Shown here: piece after piece, positions 24,894 to 37,407 of the stretch
Layout of the letters: every line of letters begins with the position of its first letter
Numbering within the stretch: the stretch's first letter is position 1
Origin: Thermopolyspora sp040678635
GTDB lineage: Bacteria; Actinomycetota; Actinomycetes; Streptosporangiales; Streptosporangiaceae
Assembly (NCBI RefSeq): GCF_040678635.1
Contig: NZ_JBFATZ010000024.1
Location: forward strand, 1-64,000
Reading direction: 5' to 3'
DNA length: 64,000 bases
Program-made: the position numbers and the translations under genes
The notes under the pieces: model-generated
Seen by the model: only the letters and a program-made list of their open reading frames with translations
Databases searched by the model: none
What the model was told of the DNA's origin: nothing

Positions 24894-26204
24894 TCAGGAG
24901 ATGGCGTCGGTGAAGTCCTTGCCGGCGTAGGGGCCGATGACGGCGAGGGTGAGGGGACGGTTGAGGACGTCTGCGGCTACGAGGGCGATGTCCTCGGGGG
25001 TGACGGCGTCGATGCGCTCGAGGACGTCGTCGACCGACATGAGGGTGTCGTAGACGAGTTCGCTTTTGCCGATGCGGGACATGCGTGAGCCGGTGTCCTC
25101 CAGGCCGAGGACGAGGCCGCCGCGCATCTGGCCCTTGCCGCGGACGATCTCCTCCTCGGTGATGCCGTCGGCGACGACGCGGGCGACCTCGTCGCGGCAG
25201 ATCTTGAGGACGTCGTCGATCTTCGTGGGGAGGCAGCCGACGTAGATGCCGAACTGGCCGGTGTCGGCGTACTGGGAGGTGTAGCTGTAGGCCGAGTAGG
25301 CCAGGCCGCGCTTTTCCCGGATCTCCTGGAAGAGCCGGGACGACATGCCTCCGCCGAGCGCGGCGTTCAGCACGCCGAGGGCGAAGCGGCGGTCGTCGGT
25401 GCGGGCCAGGCCGGTGGTGCCGAGCACGAGGTTGGCCTGCTCGGTGGGCCGGTCCACGACCCGTACGCCAGAGCGGGAGGCGACGCCGGGGCCGGTGACG
25501 CGCGGTGGCGCGGGCGGCGCGTCGCCGTTCAGCGCACCCGCCCGGTCGTACGCGGCGGCGACGAGTTCGACGACCCGGTCGTGGTCGACGTTGCCGGCGA
25601 CGGCGACCACGGTCTGCGGCGGCCGGTAGTAGCGCTGGTAGTACTCGACGATGCGGTCCCGGCCGAGCGCGTTGATGGAGTCGACCGTGCCGAGGATGGG
25701 CCGCCCGATCGGCGTGTCGCCGTACAGCTCGGCGGTGAACTGCTCGTGCACCACGTCGGAGGGGTCGTCGTCGTGCATGGCGATCTCTTCGAGGATCACC
25801 CCGCGCTCCGACTCGACGTCCTCCGGCGTGATCAGCGACGAGGTCACCACGTCGGCGAGCACGTCGATCGCGAGCGGGAGGTCCTCGTCGAGCACCCGCG
25901 CGTAGTAGCAGGTGTACTCCTTGGCGGTGAAGGCGTTGATCTCACCGCCGATGCCCTCGATCGCCGCGGAGATCTCCAGGGCGTCGCGCCGTGGGGTGCC
26001 CTTGAACAGCAGGTGCTCAAGGAAGTGGGTGGCCCCCGTGTGCTCGGGGGCCTCGTCCCGCGATCCGATGCCGACCCACATGCCGACCGCGACGGAACGC
26101 ACGGTCGGCATGCTCTCGGTCACCACGCGGAGGCCGCCGGGGAGGACGGTGCGGCGTACGACGCCGACACCGTCCCTGCCCGGATGCAGAGTGATCGTAT
26201 TCAG
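24894..26204 (-). CDS. M16-family zinc metallopeptidase (PepR-like), start codon unusual
   Basis: A pitrilysin-type peptidase with the inverted zinc motif HFLEHLLFKGT and the later region GGGMSSRLFQEIREKRGLAYSA; about 436 residues if fully counted. The first canonical start is GTG at 26126, but the conserved first strand VVRRTVLPGGLRVVTES lies partly upstream of it. In frame upstream, before a TGA, there is no ATG, GTG or TTG. A CTG at 26204 follows GTGAAGGA closely, and an ATC 9 bases later (ITLHPG) is also possible. The annotated start is therefore a near-cognate guess. It follows pnp by 36 bases, the usual actinobacterial order. Confidence 0.85.
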   Translation of the reverse strand: MNTITLHPGRDGVGVVRRTVLPGGLRVVTESMPTVRSVAVGMWVGIGSRDEAPEHTGATHFLEHLLFKGTPRRDALEISAAIEGIGGEINAFTAKEYTCYYARVLDEDLPLAIDVLADVVTSSLITPEDVESERGVILEEIAMHDDDPSDVVHEQFTAELYGDTPIGRPILGTVDSINALGRDRIVEYYQRYYRPPQTVVAVAGNVDHDRVVELVAAAYDRAGALNGDAPPAPPRVTGPGVASRSGVRVVDRPTEQANLVLGTTGLARTDDRRFALGVLNAALGGGMSSRLFQEIREKRGLAYSAYSYTSQYADTGQFGIYVGCLPTKIDDVLKICRDEVARVVADGITEEEIVRGKGQMRGGLVLGLEDTGSRMSRIGKSELVYDTLMSVDDVLERIDAVTPEDIALVAADVLNRPLTLAVIGPYAGKDFTDAIS

Positions 26205-26240
26205 TGGTCCTTCACCCGTTCAGTGATCGGCCCGGAGGGC

Positions 26241-28565
26241 TCAGGAGTTGCGGTCGTCCCGTCCGCCGCGGGTACGGGTGCGGGTGCGCCGGCGCTCGGG
26301 GCGCTCGCCGCCCTCGGCCCGCTCGGCGCGCTCCTCGCCGCCGGCGGAGTCGTCGCCGTCGCCCGCCTGGCCGCTCTCCTTGGCGGCCGCGGCCTGGGCC
26401 TCGACCACCTCGACCGGGACCAGGGACAGCTTGCCGCGCGGGTCGATCTCGGCGATCTCCACCTGGATCTTCTCACCGACGCTCATCACGTCCTCGACGT
26501 TCTCGATGCGCCGTCCGCCGTGCAGCTTGCGGATCTGCGAGACGTGCAGCAACCCGTCCTTGCCCGGCAGCAGCGAGATGAACGCGCCGAAGGCGGCGAT
26601 CTTGACGACCGTGCCCAGGTAGCGCTCGCCGACCTCCGGCATGTGCGGGTTGGCGATCGCGTTGATCGCCGACCGCGCCGCCTCGGCGGACGGGCCGTCG
26701 GTGGCGCCGATGTAGATCGTGCCGTCGTCCTCGATGGTGATCTCGGCGCCGGTGTCGTCCTGGATCTGGTTGATCATCTTGCCCTTGGGGCCGATGACCT
26801 CGCCGATCTTGTCCACCGGGACCTTGATGGTGATGATGCGCGGCGCGGTCGGGTTCATCTCCGCCGGGGAGTCGATCGCCTCCTGCATCACCTCCAGGAT
26901 CGCCAGCCGGGCCGCCTTCGCCTGCTTCAGCGCGCCGGCGAGCACGTTCGCCGGGATGCCGTCGAGCTTGGTGTCGAGCTGCAGCGCGGTGATGAGGTCC
27001 TTGGTGCCGGCGACCTTGAAGTCCATGTCGCCGAAGGCGTCCTCGGCGCCGAGGATGTCGGTGAGCGTGACGTACTCCCCGCCCTCGTGGATCAGGCCCA
27101 TCGCGATGCCCGCCACCATCTCCTTCAGCGGCACGCCGGCGTCGAGCAGCGACATCGTGGAGGCGCAGACCGACCCCATGGACGTCGAGCCGTTCGACCC
27201 GAGCGCCTCGGAGACCTGGCGGATCGCGTACGGGAACTCCTCGCGCGACGGCAGCACGGGGATCAGCGCCCGCTCGGCGAGCGCGCCGTGGCCGATCTCG
27301 CGCCGCTTGGGCGAGCCGACGCGGCCGGTCTCACCGGTGGAGTACGGCGGGAAGTTGTAGTTGTGCATGTAGCGCTTGGTCCGCTCGGGGTTGAGCGTGT
27401 CGATCATCTGCTCCATGCGCAGCATGTTCAGCGTGGTGATGCCGAGGATCTGGGTCTCGCCGCGCTCGAACAGCGCCGAGCCGTGCACCCGGGGCACCAC
27501 GTGGACCTCGGCGTTGAGCTGCCGGATGTCCTTGACGCCGCGCCCGTCGATGCGGACGCCCTCCTTGATGACCCGCTCGCGGATCAGCTTCTTGGTGAGC
27601 GCGCGGAACGCGGCGGCGATCTCCTTCTCCCGGCCCTCGAAGTCGGCCAGCAGCTTCTCCGCGGCCAGCGCCCTGACCCGGTCGAGCTCGGCCTCGCGCT
27701 CCTGCTTGCCGGCGATGGTGAGCGCGGAGGCGAGCTCGCTGCGGATCGCGCCGACGACGGCCTCGTAGGCGTCGTCCTGGTAGTCGATGAACAGCGGGTA
27801 CTCGACGGTCTCCTTCGCCGCCACCTGCGCCAGCCGCGACTGCGCCTCGCACAGCACCTTGATGAACGGCTTGGCGGCCTCCAGGCCCTCGCCGACGGTC
27901 TCCTCGGTGGGCGCCACCGCGCCCTCGGCGACCAGCTTGAGCGTGTCGCGGGTGGACTCGGCCTCGACCATCATGATCGCGACGTCGCCGTCCTCCAGCA
28001 CCCGGCCGGCCACGACCATGTCGAAGGTCGCGCCCTCCAGCTCGCTGTAGGTCGGGAAGGCGACCCACTGGCCGTTGATCAGCGCCACCCGTACGCCGCC
28101 GATCGGGCCGGAGAACGGCAGGCCGGCGAGCTGGGTGGACATCGACGCGGCGTTGATCGCGACCACGTCGTACAGGTGGTCGGGGTGCAGCGCCATGACG
28201 GTCGCCACGATCTGGATCTCGTTGCGCAGCCCCTTGACGAAGCTCGGGCGCAGCGGGCGGTCGATCAGGCGGCAGGTGAGGACCGCGTCCTCGGACGGGC
28301 GGCCCTCGCGACGGAAGAACGAGCCGGGGATGCGGCCCGCGGCGTACATCCGCTCCTCGACGTCGACGGTGAGCGGGAAGAAGTCCAGGCTCTCCTTGGG
28401 AGTCTTGGACGCGGTGGTGGCGGAGAGCACCATGGTCTCGTCGTCGAGATAGACCACGGCGCTGCCCGCCGCCTGGCGGGCGAGCCTTCCGGTCTCGAAC
28501 CGGACGGTACGCGTGCCGAACGAGCCGTTGTCGATGACGGCCTCTGTGCTGTGGACACCCTCCAC
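26241..28565 (-). CDS. pnp: Polyribonucleotide nucleotidyltransferase
   Basis: A 774-residue PNPase with two RNase PH domains (first about 15-230, second about 330-560), a KH domain (IGEVIGPKGKMINQIQDDTG) and an S1 domain (GTVVKIAAFGAFISLLPGKD), then a charged, Arg/Glu-rich tail. It degrades and tails RNA with phosphate; in actinomycetes it also polyadenylates. GTG at 28565 has a perfect AGGAGGT five bases upstream. It follows rpsO across a 327-base space holding hairpins; in other bacteria such a leader is cut by RNase III for autoregulation. Confidence 0.97.
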   Translation of the reverse strand: MEGVHSTEAVIDNGSFGTRTVRFETGRLARQAAGSAVVYLDDETMVLSATTASKTPKESLDFFPLTVDVEERMYAAGRIPGSFFRREGRPSEDAVLTCRLIDRPLRPSFVKGLRNEIQIVATVMALHPDHLYDVVAINAASMSTQLAGLPFSGPIGGVRVALINGQWVAFPTYSELEGATFDMVVAGRVLEDGDVAIMMVEAESTRDTLKLVAEGAVAPTEETVGEGLEAAKPFIKVLCEAQSRLAQVAAKETVEYPLFIDYQDDAYEAVVGAIRSELASALTIAGKQEREAELDRVRALAAEKLLADFEGREKEIAAAFRALTKKLIRERVIKEGVRIDGRGVKDIRQLNAEVHVVPRVHGSALFERGETQILGITTLNMLRMEQMIDTLNPERTKRYMHNYNFPPYSTGETGRVGSPKRREIGHGALAERALIPVLPSREEFPYAIRQVSEALGSNGSTSMGSVCASTMSLLDAGVPLKEMVAGIAMGLIHEGGEYVTLTDILGAEDAFGDMDFKVAGTKDLITALQLDTKLDGIPANVLAGALKQAKAARLAILEVMQEAIDSPAEMNPTAPRIITIKVPVDKIGEVIGPKGKMINQIQDDTGAEITIEDDGTIYIGATDGPSAEAARSAINAIANPHMPEVGERYLGTVVKIAAFGAFISLLPGKDGLLHVSQIRKLHGGRRIENVEDVMSVGEKIQVEIAEIDPRGKLSLVPVEVVEAQAAAAKESGQAGDGDDSAGGEERAERAEGGERPERRRTRTRTRGGRDDRNS

Positions 28566-28859
28566 GGGGGACCTCCTTCTCGGGTCGGTCACCCGCGCCC
28601 GGCGTTTCGCCTGCTCCCCGTCAGGTGTAGCGCCGGTCTTCGATTGAAGCGCCCGGTCTGTACGGCTATCGCCGTGATACATCCGGAGGCCACTACCGAG
28701 GACCGGCCCTCCGACGCCGCGGGAACGCGCCTGCGCGGACGCGGGGGTTGCGTCTTGTTCAGTTGTCCTTCAGGCCCAGTGTGCTCAAAACCTGGGTCAT
28801 GTAACGGGCGCGACGCGCCGGGCGCTCACATCAGGCCGGTATTTGACCTGATATGAGGA

Positions 28860-28885
28860 GGGGGGCGACCCGACCGCCGCCCCCC
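28860..28885 (-). terminator. GC hairpin just after rpsO
   Basis: GGGGGGCG (28860-28867) pairs with CGCCCCCC (28878-28885), with a 10-base loop, starting 8 bases past the rpsO stop on the minus strand. There is no T-run, so it may be a weak terminator or an mRNA-end processing site. The rest of 28566-28859 also has ATCAGG-N11-CCTGAT (about 28830-28852). Confidence 0.5.
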
Positions 28886-28892
28886 GTCGACT

Positions 28893-29162
28893 CTATCGGC
28901 GCAGACCCAGCCGCTCGATCAGCGTGCGGTACCGCTGGATGTCCTTGCTCTGCAGGTACTTCAGCAGGCGGCGGCGGCGGCCGACCAGCAGCAGCAGGCC
29001 GCGGCGGCTGTGGTGGTCGTGCTTGTGCGTCTTCAGGTGCTCGGTGAGCTCGCTGATGCGCTTGCTCAGCAGCGCGATCTGCACCTCCGGGGATCCGGTG
29101 TCGTTGTCCCCGGTGCCGTACTCATCGATGATCTGCTTCTTCGTGGCGGTGTCGAGCGACAC
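28893..29162 (-). CDS. rpsO: 30S ribosomal protein S15
   Basis: An 89-residue S15 with the signature GSPEVQIALLSKRISELTEH and HKHDHHSRRGLLLLVGRRRR. It binds the central domain of 16S rRNA. The gene is followed by pnp, the classical rpsO-pnp pair, and preceded by ribF 218 bases upstream on the same strand. Confidence 0.98.
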   Translation of the reverse strand: MSLDTATKKQIIDEYGTGDNDTGSPEVQIALLSKRISELTEHLKTHKHDHHSRRGLLLLVGRRRRLLKYLQSKDIQRYRTLIERLGLRR

Positions 29163-29380
29163 GGCTCTCCTCTGAATTGTCTACGGGCACACTCAACACG
29201 GATGACCTTCGAACGACCGTGTGTGCCTACAGTCGCCGGGAGGAGTCGACGGGCAGCGCACAGCAGCGCCGGTGTACAGCCGACATGCAAGGCTACCACC
29301 GCGCAGCGCTTGGTCGCACACGATCATCACGGCCCCGCGGGTCCGTGCTACACGGCGCGGTTCCCGCCGTCAGCCCACCA

Positions 29381-30337
29381 TCAGCCTGACGTCAACTCGC
29401 GGGCCCGGTCGATGTCGCGCCGCATCTGGTCGATCAGTTCCTCCACGCTGTCGAAGCGGAGGTTGTCACGCAGCCGGAAACGGATGTCGACGGCGACGTG
29501 CGTGCCGTACAGGTCGAGGTCGTCGCGGTCGAGCGCGTGCGCCTCGACGGTGCGCTCCACCCCGTCGAAGGTGGGGTTGGTGCCCACCGAGATCGCCGCC
29601 GGCCAGCGCTCCCCCGGGTACGCCCGGGGCACCCCGGCCACCGGGATGCACTCCATCCACCCCGCGTACACCCCGTCGGCCGGGATGGCGGTGCGCTCGG
29701 GCGGCTCGACGTTGGCGGTCGGCACGCCGAGGGCGCGTCCTCGCTGGAAGCCGCGCACCACGACGCCCTCCACCCGGTGCGGGCGGCCGAGCGCCTCGCA
29801 CGCGGCCTCCACGTCGCCCGCCGCGAGCCGTTCGCGGATCCCCGTGGACGAGATCGCCTCGCCGTTGCTCACCAGGGGCACTCCCTCGGCCACGAAGTCG
29901 TACTTCTCTCCCAGCGTGCGCAGCGTCTCGACGTCGCCCGCCGCCTTGTGGCCGAACCGGAAGTTCTCCCCCACCACCAGGCCCGCCACCCGCAGCCGGT
30001 CCACCAGCACGGTCTGCACGAACTCGTCCGGGGACATCCGGGAGAACTCCAGCGTGAACGGCAGCACGCACACCGCGTCGACGCCGAGCCCGGCGAGCAG
30101 CTCGCCGCGGTGGCGGGCGGTGGTCAGCCGGGGCGGGTGGGTGCCGGGACGCACCACCTCGTCCGGATGCGGGTCGAAGGTGACGACCACGGAGGGCAGG
30201 CCGAGGGTGTGCGCCATCTCCACGGCCCGCGCGACCATGCGCTGATGGCCGCGATGGACGCCGTCGAACACTCCGATCGTGACGACGGATCTGCCCCAGC
30301 CCTCGGGCACGTCGTCGAGTCCGTGCCAGAACTGCAC
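29381..30337 (-). CDS. ribF: Bifunctional riboflavin kinase/FMN adenylyltransferase
   Basis: A 318-residue enzyme making FMN and then FAD. The N-terminal nucleotidyltransferase domain has GVFDGVHRGHQRM and GENFRFGHKAAGD with the SSTGIRE signature. The C-terminal kinase domain has GRALGVPTANVEPP and SVGTNPTFDG. The GTG at 30337 (MQFWHGLDDVPEG) has GAGG five bases upstream and matches relatives; longer frames upstream are not supported. Confidence 0.95.
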   Translation of the reverse strand: MQFWHGLDDVPEGWGRSVVTIGVFDGVHRGHQRMVARAVEMAHTLGLPSVVVTFDPHPDEVVRPGTHPPRLTTARHRGELLAGLGVDAVCVLPFTLEFSRMSPDEFVQTVLVDRLRVAGLVVGENFRFGHKAAGDVETLRTLGEKYDFVAEGVPLVSNGEAISSTGIRERLAAGDVEAACEALGRPHRVEGVVVRGFQRGRALGVPTANVEPPERTAIPADGVYAGWMECIPVAGVPRAYPGERWPAAISVGTNPTFDGVERTVEAHALDRDDLDLYGTHVAVDIRFRLRDNLRFDSVEELIDQMRRDIDRARELTSG

Positions 30338-30486
30338 CTTGACCTCGTTCCCTTCGGCTTGTCGGTCGGCCCTCACCAGGGTGCCATGCCCCCGCGGCCG
30401 ATCCATCACCGGGTACGGCCATCGGGCGTCCGCCCGGACGCGTCCGTCGTGGGCCCGGGAGGTCCCAGGGCGACCCGACGCCGATG

Positions 30487-31515
30487 TCAGGGGGCGAACA
30501 CGGCCAAGGCTCGGGCTTGACCGCCCTTTTCCTCCACCAATGCCAGAAGAGTACCGTCTGGGCCGAACACTCCGATTGGTCCGTCCCCGAGCCCGGCGGC
30601 CGGCAGCCGCCCGCCGTGCGCGACCACCCGGGCCTGCTCGGCGCTCACGTCCCGGCGCGGGAACGCGGCGGCGACGGCCTGCGCCATCGGCAGGATCTCG
30701 CACTTGTCCGCCAGCTGCTCGATGGTGCGCGCCGAGGAGACGTCGTACGGCCCGACCCTGGTGCGGCGCAGGTAGGTGAGATGGCCGCCGACGCCCAGGC
30801 GCTCGCCCAGGTCGCGGGCGAGCGAGCGGATGTAGGTGCCGCTTGAGCAGCGCACGGTCACGTCCACGTCCAGCACCGGCCTGCCGGCGGAGCCGCCGCC
30901 GACCGCGACTGCGGCGTGCGCGGCGTCATCGGCCCGCCCGGACGGCTCGCCTCCGGGGTGCGCTTCGGGCGCGGATCGCGCGCCGTCGTCAAGGTTCTCG
31001 TGCTCGGCGGGGGGCTCGGCGTGCTCGGCCGGGCGCAGGGCGGTCACCTCGAAGGCGTACACGGTCACCGGGCGGGCGCTCAGCTCGACGTCCTCGCCCG
31101 CGCGGGCCCGTTTGTACGCCCGCTTCCCGTCCACCTTGATCGCACTGACCTGCGGCGGAATCTGCATGATCCTCCCGGTGAGCGCGGCGACACCCGCCTC
31201 CACGGCCTCGCGCGAGACGCCGTCCGCCGCGGTGACGGCGAGCACCCGCCCCTCGGCGTCGTCGGTGTCGGTGGTCACGCCGAGCCGGATCGTGGCCTCG
31301 TAGACCTTCTCGGTGAGCGCCAGGTGACCCAGCAGCCGGGTCGCCTTCTCCACACCGATCACCAGCACGCCGGTCGCCATCGGGTCGAGCGTCCCGGCGT
31401 GGCCGACGCGGCGCGTTCCGGCGAGCCGCCGCAGCTTGCCGACGACGTCGTGGGACGTCCAGCCGGACGGCTTGTCCACGATGATCAGACCGCTTTCGGG
31501 CGGGGGCGGCTTCAT
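30487..31515 (-). CDS. truB: tRNA pseudouridine(55) synthase with internal insertion
   Basis: A 342-residue TruB. The catalytic aspartate is in GHAGTLDPMATGVLV (about residue 44), and YEATIRLGV and SSGTYIRSLARDLG follow. Residues about 162-212 are an extra low-complexity, acidic and Ala/Gly-rich segment absent from typical ~295-residue TruB proteins; it falls between YAFEVTAL and LDVDVTVRCSSGTY and probably forms a surface loop. The ATG at 31515 has GAGGAG six bases upstream. Confidence 0.95.
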   Translation of the reverse strand: MKPPPPESGLIIVDKPSGWTSHDVVGKLRRLAGTRRVGHAGTLDPMATGVLVIGVEKATRLLGHLALTEKVYEATIRLGVTTDTDDAEGRVLAVTAADGVSREAVEAGVAALTGRIMQIPPQVSAIKVDGKRAYKRARAGEDVELSARPVTVYAFEVTALRPAEHAEPPAEHENLDDGARSAPEAHPGGEPSGRADDAAHAAVAVGGGSAGRPVLDVDVTVRCSSGTYIRSLARDLGERLGVGGHLTYLRRTRVGPYDVSSARTIEQLADKCEILPMAQAVAAAFPRRDVSAEQARVVAHGGRLPAAGLGDGPIGVFGPDGTLLALVEEKGGQARALAVFAP

Positions 31516-31703
31516 CGGCATCTCCTCGGCAGGGCGTGTGCGGCCCGCGTGGCGCTCACGCCTGGGCATCTAGGGTCGGACATGTAGACAATCTCGATAG
31601 GCCGGGATTGTGCACCCCGGACGGCGGTGGCATCTGAGCGGAGGTCGCGCGGCCCGGCCGGCGGCACGCGGGAAACGGCCACGTGCGTGACCGGGTCCGG
31701 CGG

Positions 31704-32753
31704 TCACATCGGTTTGAGCACCGGCCGCAGCTTCTCCACGATGTCCTCCGGCGACGCGTGCGAGATGAACCCGGCCGCCCTGGCGTGACCGCCGCCGCCC
31801 AGCGCCGTGCAGGCGCGGCCGACGTCGATCGCGCCCTTGGATCGGGCCGACACCTGCCAGGCGCCGTCGTCGTCCTCCTTCAGGACCACCGCCACGTCGG
31901 CCTCGTCGGCTCGCCGTACCACGTCGATGACGCCCTCGACCTCCTCGTACGGCAGGCCGGCGGCGGCCCGGTCGGCCCGGGTGACGTACGTCCACACCAG
32001 CCCGTGCCCCTCGGCCGCGTCCTGGTCCAGGACGACCCGGTCGAGCGCGGCGGCGAGCACCTTGAGGTAGCCGAACGGGCTGCGTTCCCACAGCTCGCGG
32101 GCGATCTCGTCGGTACGCAGCCCGGTGGCGATCAGCCGCCCGGCCATGGCGTGCACGGCGGGCGTGGTGCTGGAGTAGCGGAACGAGCCGGTGTCGGTGA
32201 CCAGCCCGGTGTACAGGCAGGCGGCGATGTCGCGGTCCACGGGCAGGCCCAGCCGCGCGATGAGCTGCTCGGTGAGCACCGTGGTCGCGGCGGCCGAGGG
32301 GTCCACCAGCCGCAGCGTGCCGAAGCCGGTGGCGCCGGTGTTGGAGGCGTGGTGGTCGAGCACCACCAGCTCGGCGGCGGCGCGGGCGCTGTCGGCGAGC
32401 AGCCCCAGCCGCTCCGTCGTCGAGACGTCAAAGGTGATCATCAGCTGGGGGGCGGCGGGATAGTCCGCGGGCTCCACCAGCAGGTGCTGCCCGGGCAGGA
32501 AGCGCAGCAGCCGGGGCACCGCGAACCGCCGGTCCCCGAAGGAGGCCACCACGCGCCGCCCGGCGGCCCGCAACGCCAGGCCCAGGGCGAGCATGGAGCC
32601 GAGCGCGTCCCCGTCGGGCGAGACGTGACACGCCAGCGCCACCTCCTCGGCGTTCGCGATCGCCGCGACGGCCCTGTCCCAGGCGTCCTCCGCGATCGCG
32701 GAGCCCGCGCCGGCGGACCCGGCCGCGGGCGCGGGATCGTGCGTGGCGGTCAC
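31704..32753 (-). CDS. nrnA: DHH-family phosphoesterase, oligoribonuclease/pAp phosphatase
   Basis: A 349-residue DHH/DHHA1 protein: CHVSPDGDALGSM and VVLDHHASN are the metal motifs, and GGGGHARAAGF is the DHHA1 nucleotide-binding end. NrnA enzymes degrade short RNA oligomers and convert pAp to AMP. The GTG start overlaps the rbfA stop (GTGA, 32750-32753), showing translational coupling in the infB-rbfA-nrnA-truB order that is conserved in actinobacteria. Confidence 0.93.
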   Translation of the reverse strand: MTATHDPAPAAGSAGAGSAIAEDAWDRAVAAIANAEEVALACHVSPDGDALGSMLALGLALRAAGRRVVASFGDRRFAVPRLLRFLPGQHLLVEPADYPAAPQLMITFDVSTTERLGLLADSARAAAELVVLDHHASNTGATGFGTLRLVDPSAAATTVLTEQLIARLGLPVDRDIAACLYTGLVTDTGSFRYSSTTPAVHAMAGRLIATGLRTDEIARELWERSPFGYLKVLAAALDRVVLDQDAAEGHGLVWTYVTRADRAAAGLPYEEVEGVIDVVRRADEADVAVVLKEDDDGAWQVSARSKGAIDVGRACTALGGGGHARAAGFISHASPEDIVEKLRPVLKPM

Positions 32754-33322
32754 CGCGCCGAACGTCCCGCCGAGGCGTCCGGCCCGCGGCGGCCGTCCGA
32801 CGCGACGCCGTCGAACCCGTCGTCCAGCTCGTCCAGCTCGTCGAGGTCGTCGAGTTCATCGAGGTCGTCGAACCCGTCGTCGGCGTCGTCGTCGAGGTCA
32901 CGGGCGGGCTCTGGCTTGCGGTACGGGTCGGGCTCGCCCGCGTGCCGCGCCCCCTCCGCCTTCTTGGCGATCTCCGCGTCCTTGGCGCGGGCCTCGGCGA
33001 GCAGCTCGTCGATGTGTCGGGCGCTGTCGGGCAGGGGGTCGTGGGCGAAGGTCAGCGTGGGGGTGTGCCGCAGCCCGGTCTGCCTGCCCACCTCCGAGCG
33101 GATGACGCCCTTGGCGCTCTCCAGGGCCGCCGCGCTGTCGGCGCGCTCGGCGTCGGAGCCGAAGACCGTGTAGAAGACCGTCGCGTCGCGCAGGTCGGCG
33201 GTGATCCTGGCATCGGTGATCGTCACGAAGCCGAGCCGCGGATCCTTGATCCGTCGTTCCAGCATCTCGGCGACGACCTGCTGAATGCGGTCGGCAAGCT
33301 TGCGAGCACGTGCTGCATCCAT
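32750..33322 (-). CDS. rbfA: Ribosome-binding factor A with acidic C-terminal tail
   Basis: A 190-residue RbfA. The KH-like domain is residues 1-115 (ADRIQQVVAEMLERRIKDPR, YTVFGSDAE). Residues about 140-172 are an Asp/Glu/Leu tail with repeated DDLDEL units, longer than usual for the family, encoded by repetitive TCGTCCAGC-like DNA. RbfA matures the 30S subunit. The ATG at 33322 is preferred to a TTG 12 codons upstream because GGGGGGAG lies before it and family N-termini agree. Confidence 0.94.
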   Translation of the reverse strand: MDAARARKLADRIQQVVAEMLERRIKDPRLGFVTITDARITADLRDATVFYTVFGSDAERADSAAALESAKGVIRSEVGRQTGLRHTPTLTFAHDPLPDSARHIDELLAEARAKDAEIAKKAEGARHAGEPDPYRKPEPARDLDDDADDGFDDLDELDDLDELDELDDGFDGVASDGRRGPDASAGRSAR

Positions 33323-33373
33323 CTGGCCGCGCTCCCCCCAATCCTTGTCAGTCGCCAAAACAGTACGAATCGC

Positions 33374-33688
33374 CTACGGGTCGAGGGTGGAATCCTCGTG
33401 TTCGTTGAAGATTCGCTGCCGAGCGGACAAAAGTTCGATCTCCGGATGAAAGGCGACCATCCGCTCGCACGCGTCCATCACCTCGTCGCAGTTGGCGGCC
33501 GTGGCGGACACCACGGCGATGCCGATCTCCGCTCGGCGATGCAGGTCCAGATGGCCGGTCTCCGCGACGGCGACGGCCGGGAACCTGCGCCGCACCTCGG
33601 CGATGAGCGGACGCACCACGGAGCGCTTCTGCTTCAGGGATCGAACGTCACCGAGCAGAACGTCCAGGGTCAGAGCACCTATGTACAT
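33374..33688 (-). CDS. ylxP: YlxP-like DUF503 protein
   Basis: A 104-residue protein (MYIGALTLDVLLGDVRSLKQ, KRSVVRPLIAEVRRRF, VSATAANCDEVMDACERMV). DUF503 proteins lie between infB and rbfA in many Gram-positive bacteria and are thought to help ribosome assembly. The position here is the canonical one. Confidence 0.93.
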   Translation of the reverse strand: MYIGALTLDVLLGDVRSLKQKRSVVRPLIAEVRRRFPAVAVAETGHLDLHRRAEIGIAVVSATAANCDEVMDACERMVAFHPEIELLSARQRIFNEHEDSTLDP

Positions 33689-33841
33689 GTGTTGGCGATC
33701 GAATCACGATCATTGTCGGCATGGGTCCGCGGCACCGGGAACCCGCCCCGGCACCGCCGCCCACGATCGGTGTTCAGATGAACTCGCGGCCCGATCGGCC
33801 CCGGCCGGCGTGAGCGGCCGGGGCCGATCGGGTACGACGCG

Positions 33842-36958
<3,117 letters not shown>

Positions 36959-37113
36959 TGCACTCCCTAACTCGGCCCGGGAGGCTCGCAGTGCCGCCGG
37001 ACCGTCTCTACCTAGACGTCCTCATCGCCGCGTACTCATCAGGCGCTCATCGCTATCTGACCCGCCCATCAACTCGGCGTCCTACATGACAGTTGGTAAC
37101 CATTCACCCGGTC

Positions 37114-37407
37114 CTAATCGGCGTCAAGCCCCTCAAGGTGAGCACGCACGGGCGTCGTATCGAGCGCTCCCGTGACGCGAAAGGCGCGCGGGAACGCCCG
37201 GCGACGCTCGGCGAGCTCCAGACAGCTCCGGGTGGGGTGCAGCGACGCACCACGCCCCGGAAGCCGTCCCAGCGGATCGGGGACAACCTTGCCCTCGACA
37301 ACCACCAAGCGGAGCAGCTCGGACTTAACCGTGCGAATCCGACAACCCACGCATGTTCTCAGCGGGGCTGCCCGACCACCATATTCCAGCTTACCGCGTT
37401 GACGCAT
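37114..37407 (-). CDS. ylxR: YlxR-family (DUF448) RNA-binding protein
   Basis: A 97-residue protein with the signature PLRTCVGCRIRTVKSELLRL and RLPGRGASLHPTRSCLELAE. It lies between nusA and infB as usual. The ATG at 37407 lies inside nusA, a 17-base overlap, and is the only canonical start before the TCVGCR motif. The role is linked to RNA binding and nucleoid-related regulation in other bacteria. Confidence 0.92.
   Translation of the reverse strand: MRQRGKLEYGGRAAPLRTCVGCRIRTVKSELLRLVVVEGKVVPDPLGRLPGRGASLHPTRSCLELAERRRAFPRAFRVTGALDTTPVRAHLEGLDAD

Noticed and set aside
25581..28856. Plus-strand open frame of over 1000 codons opposite pnp and the M16 gene
   Set aside because: Antisense shadow with His/Asp/Arg-rich composition typical of such frames; pnp is unmistakable on the other strand.
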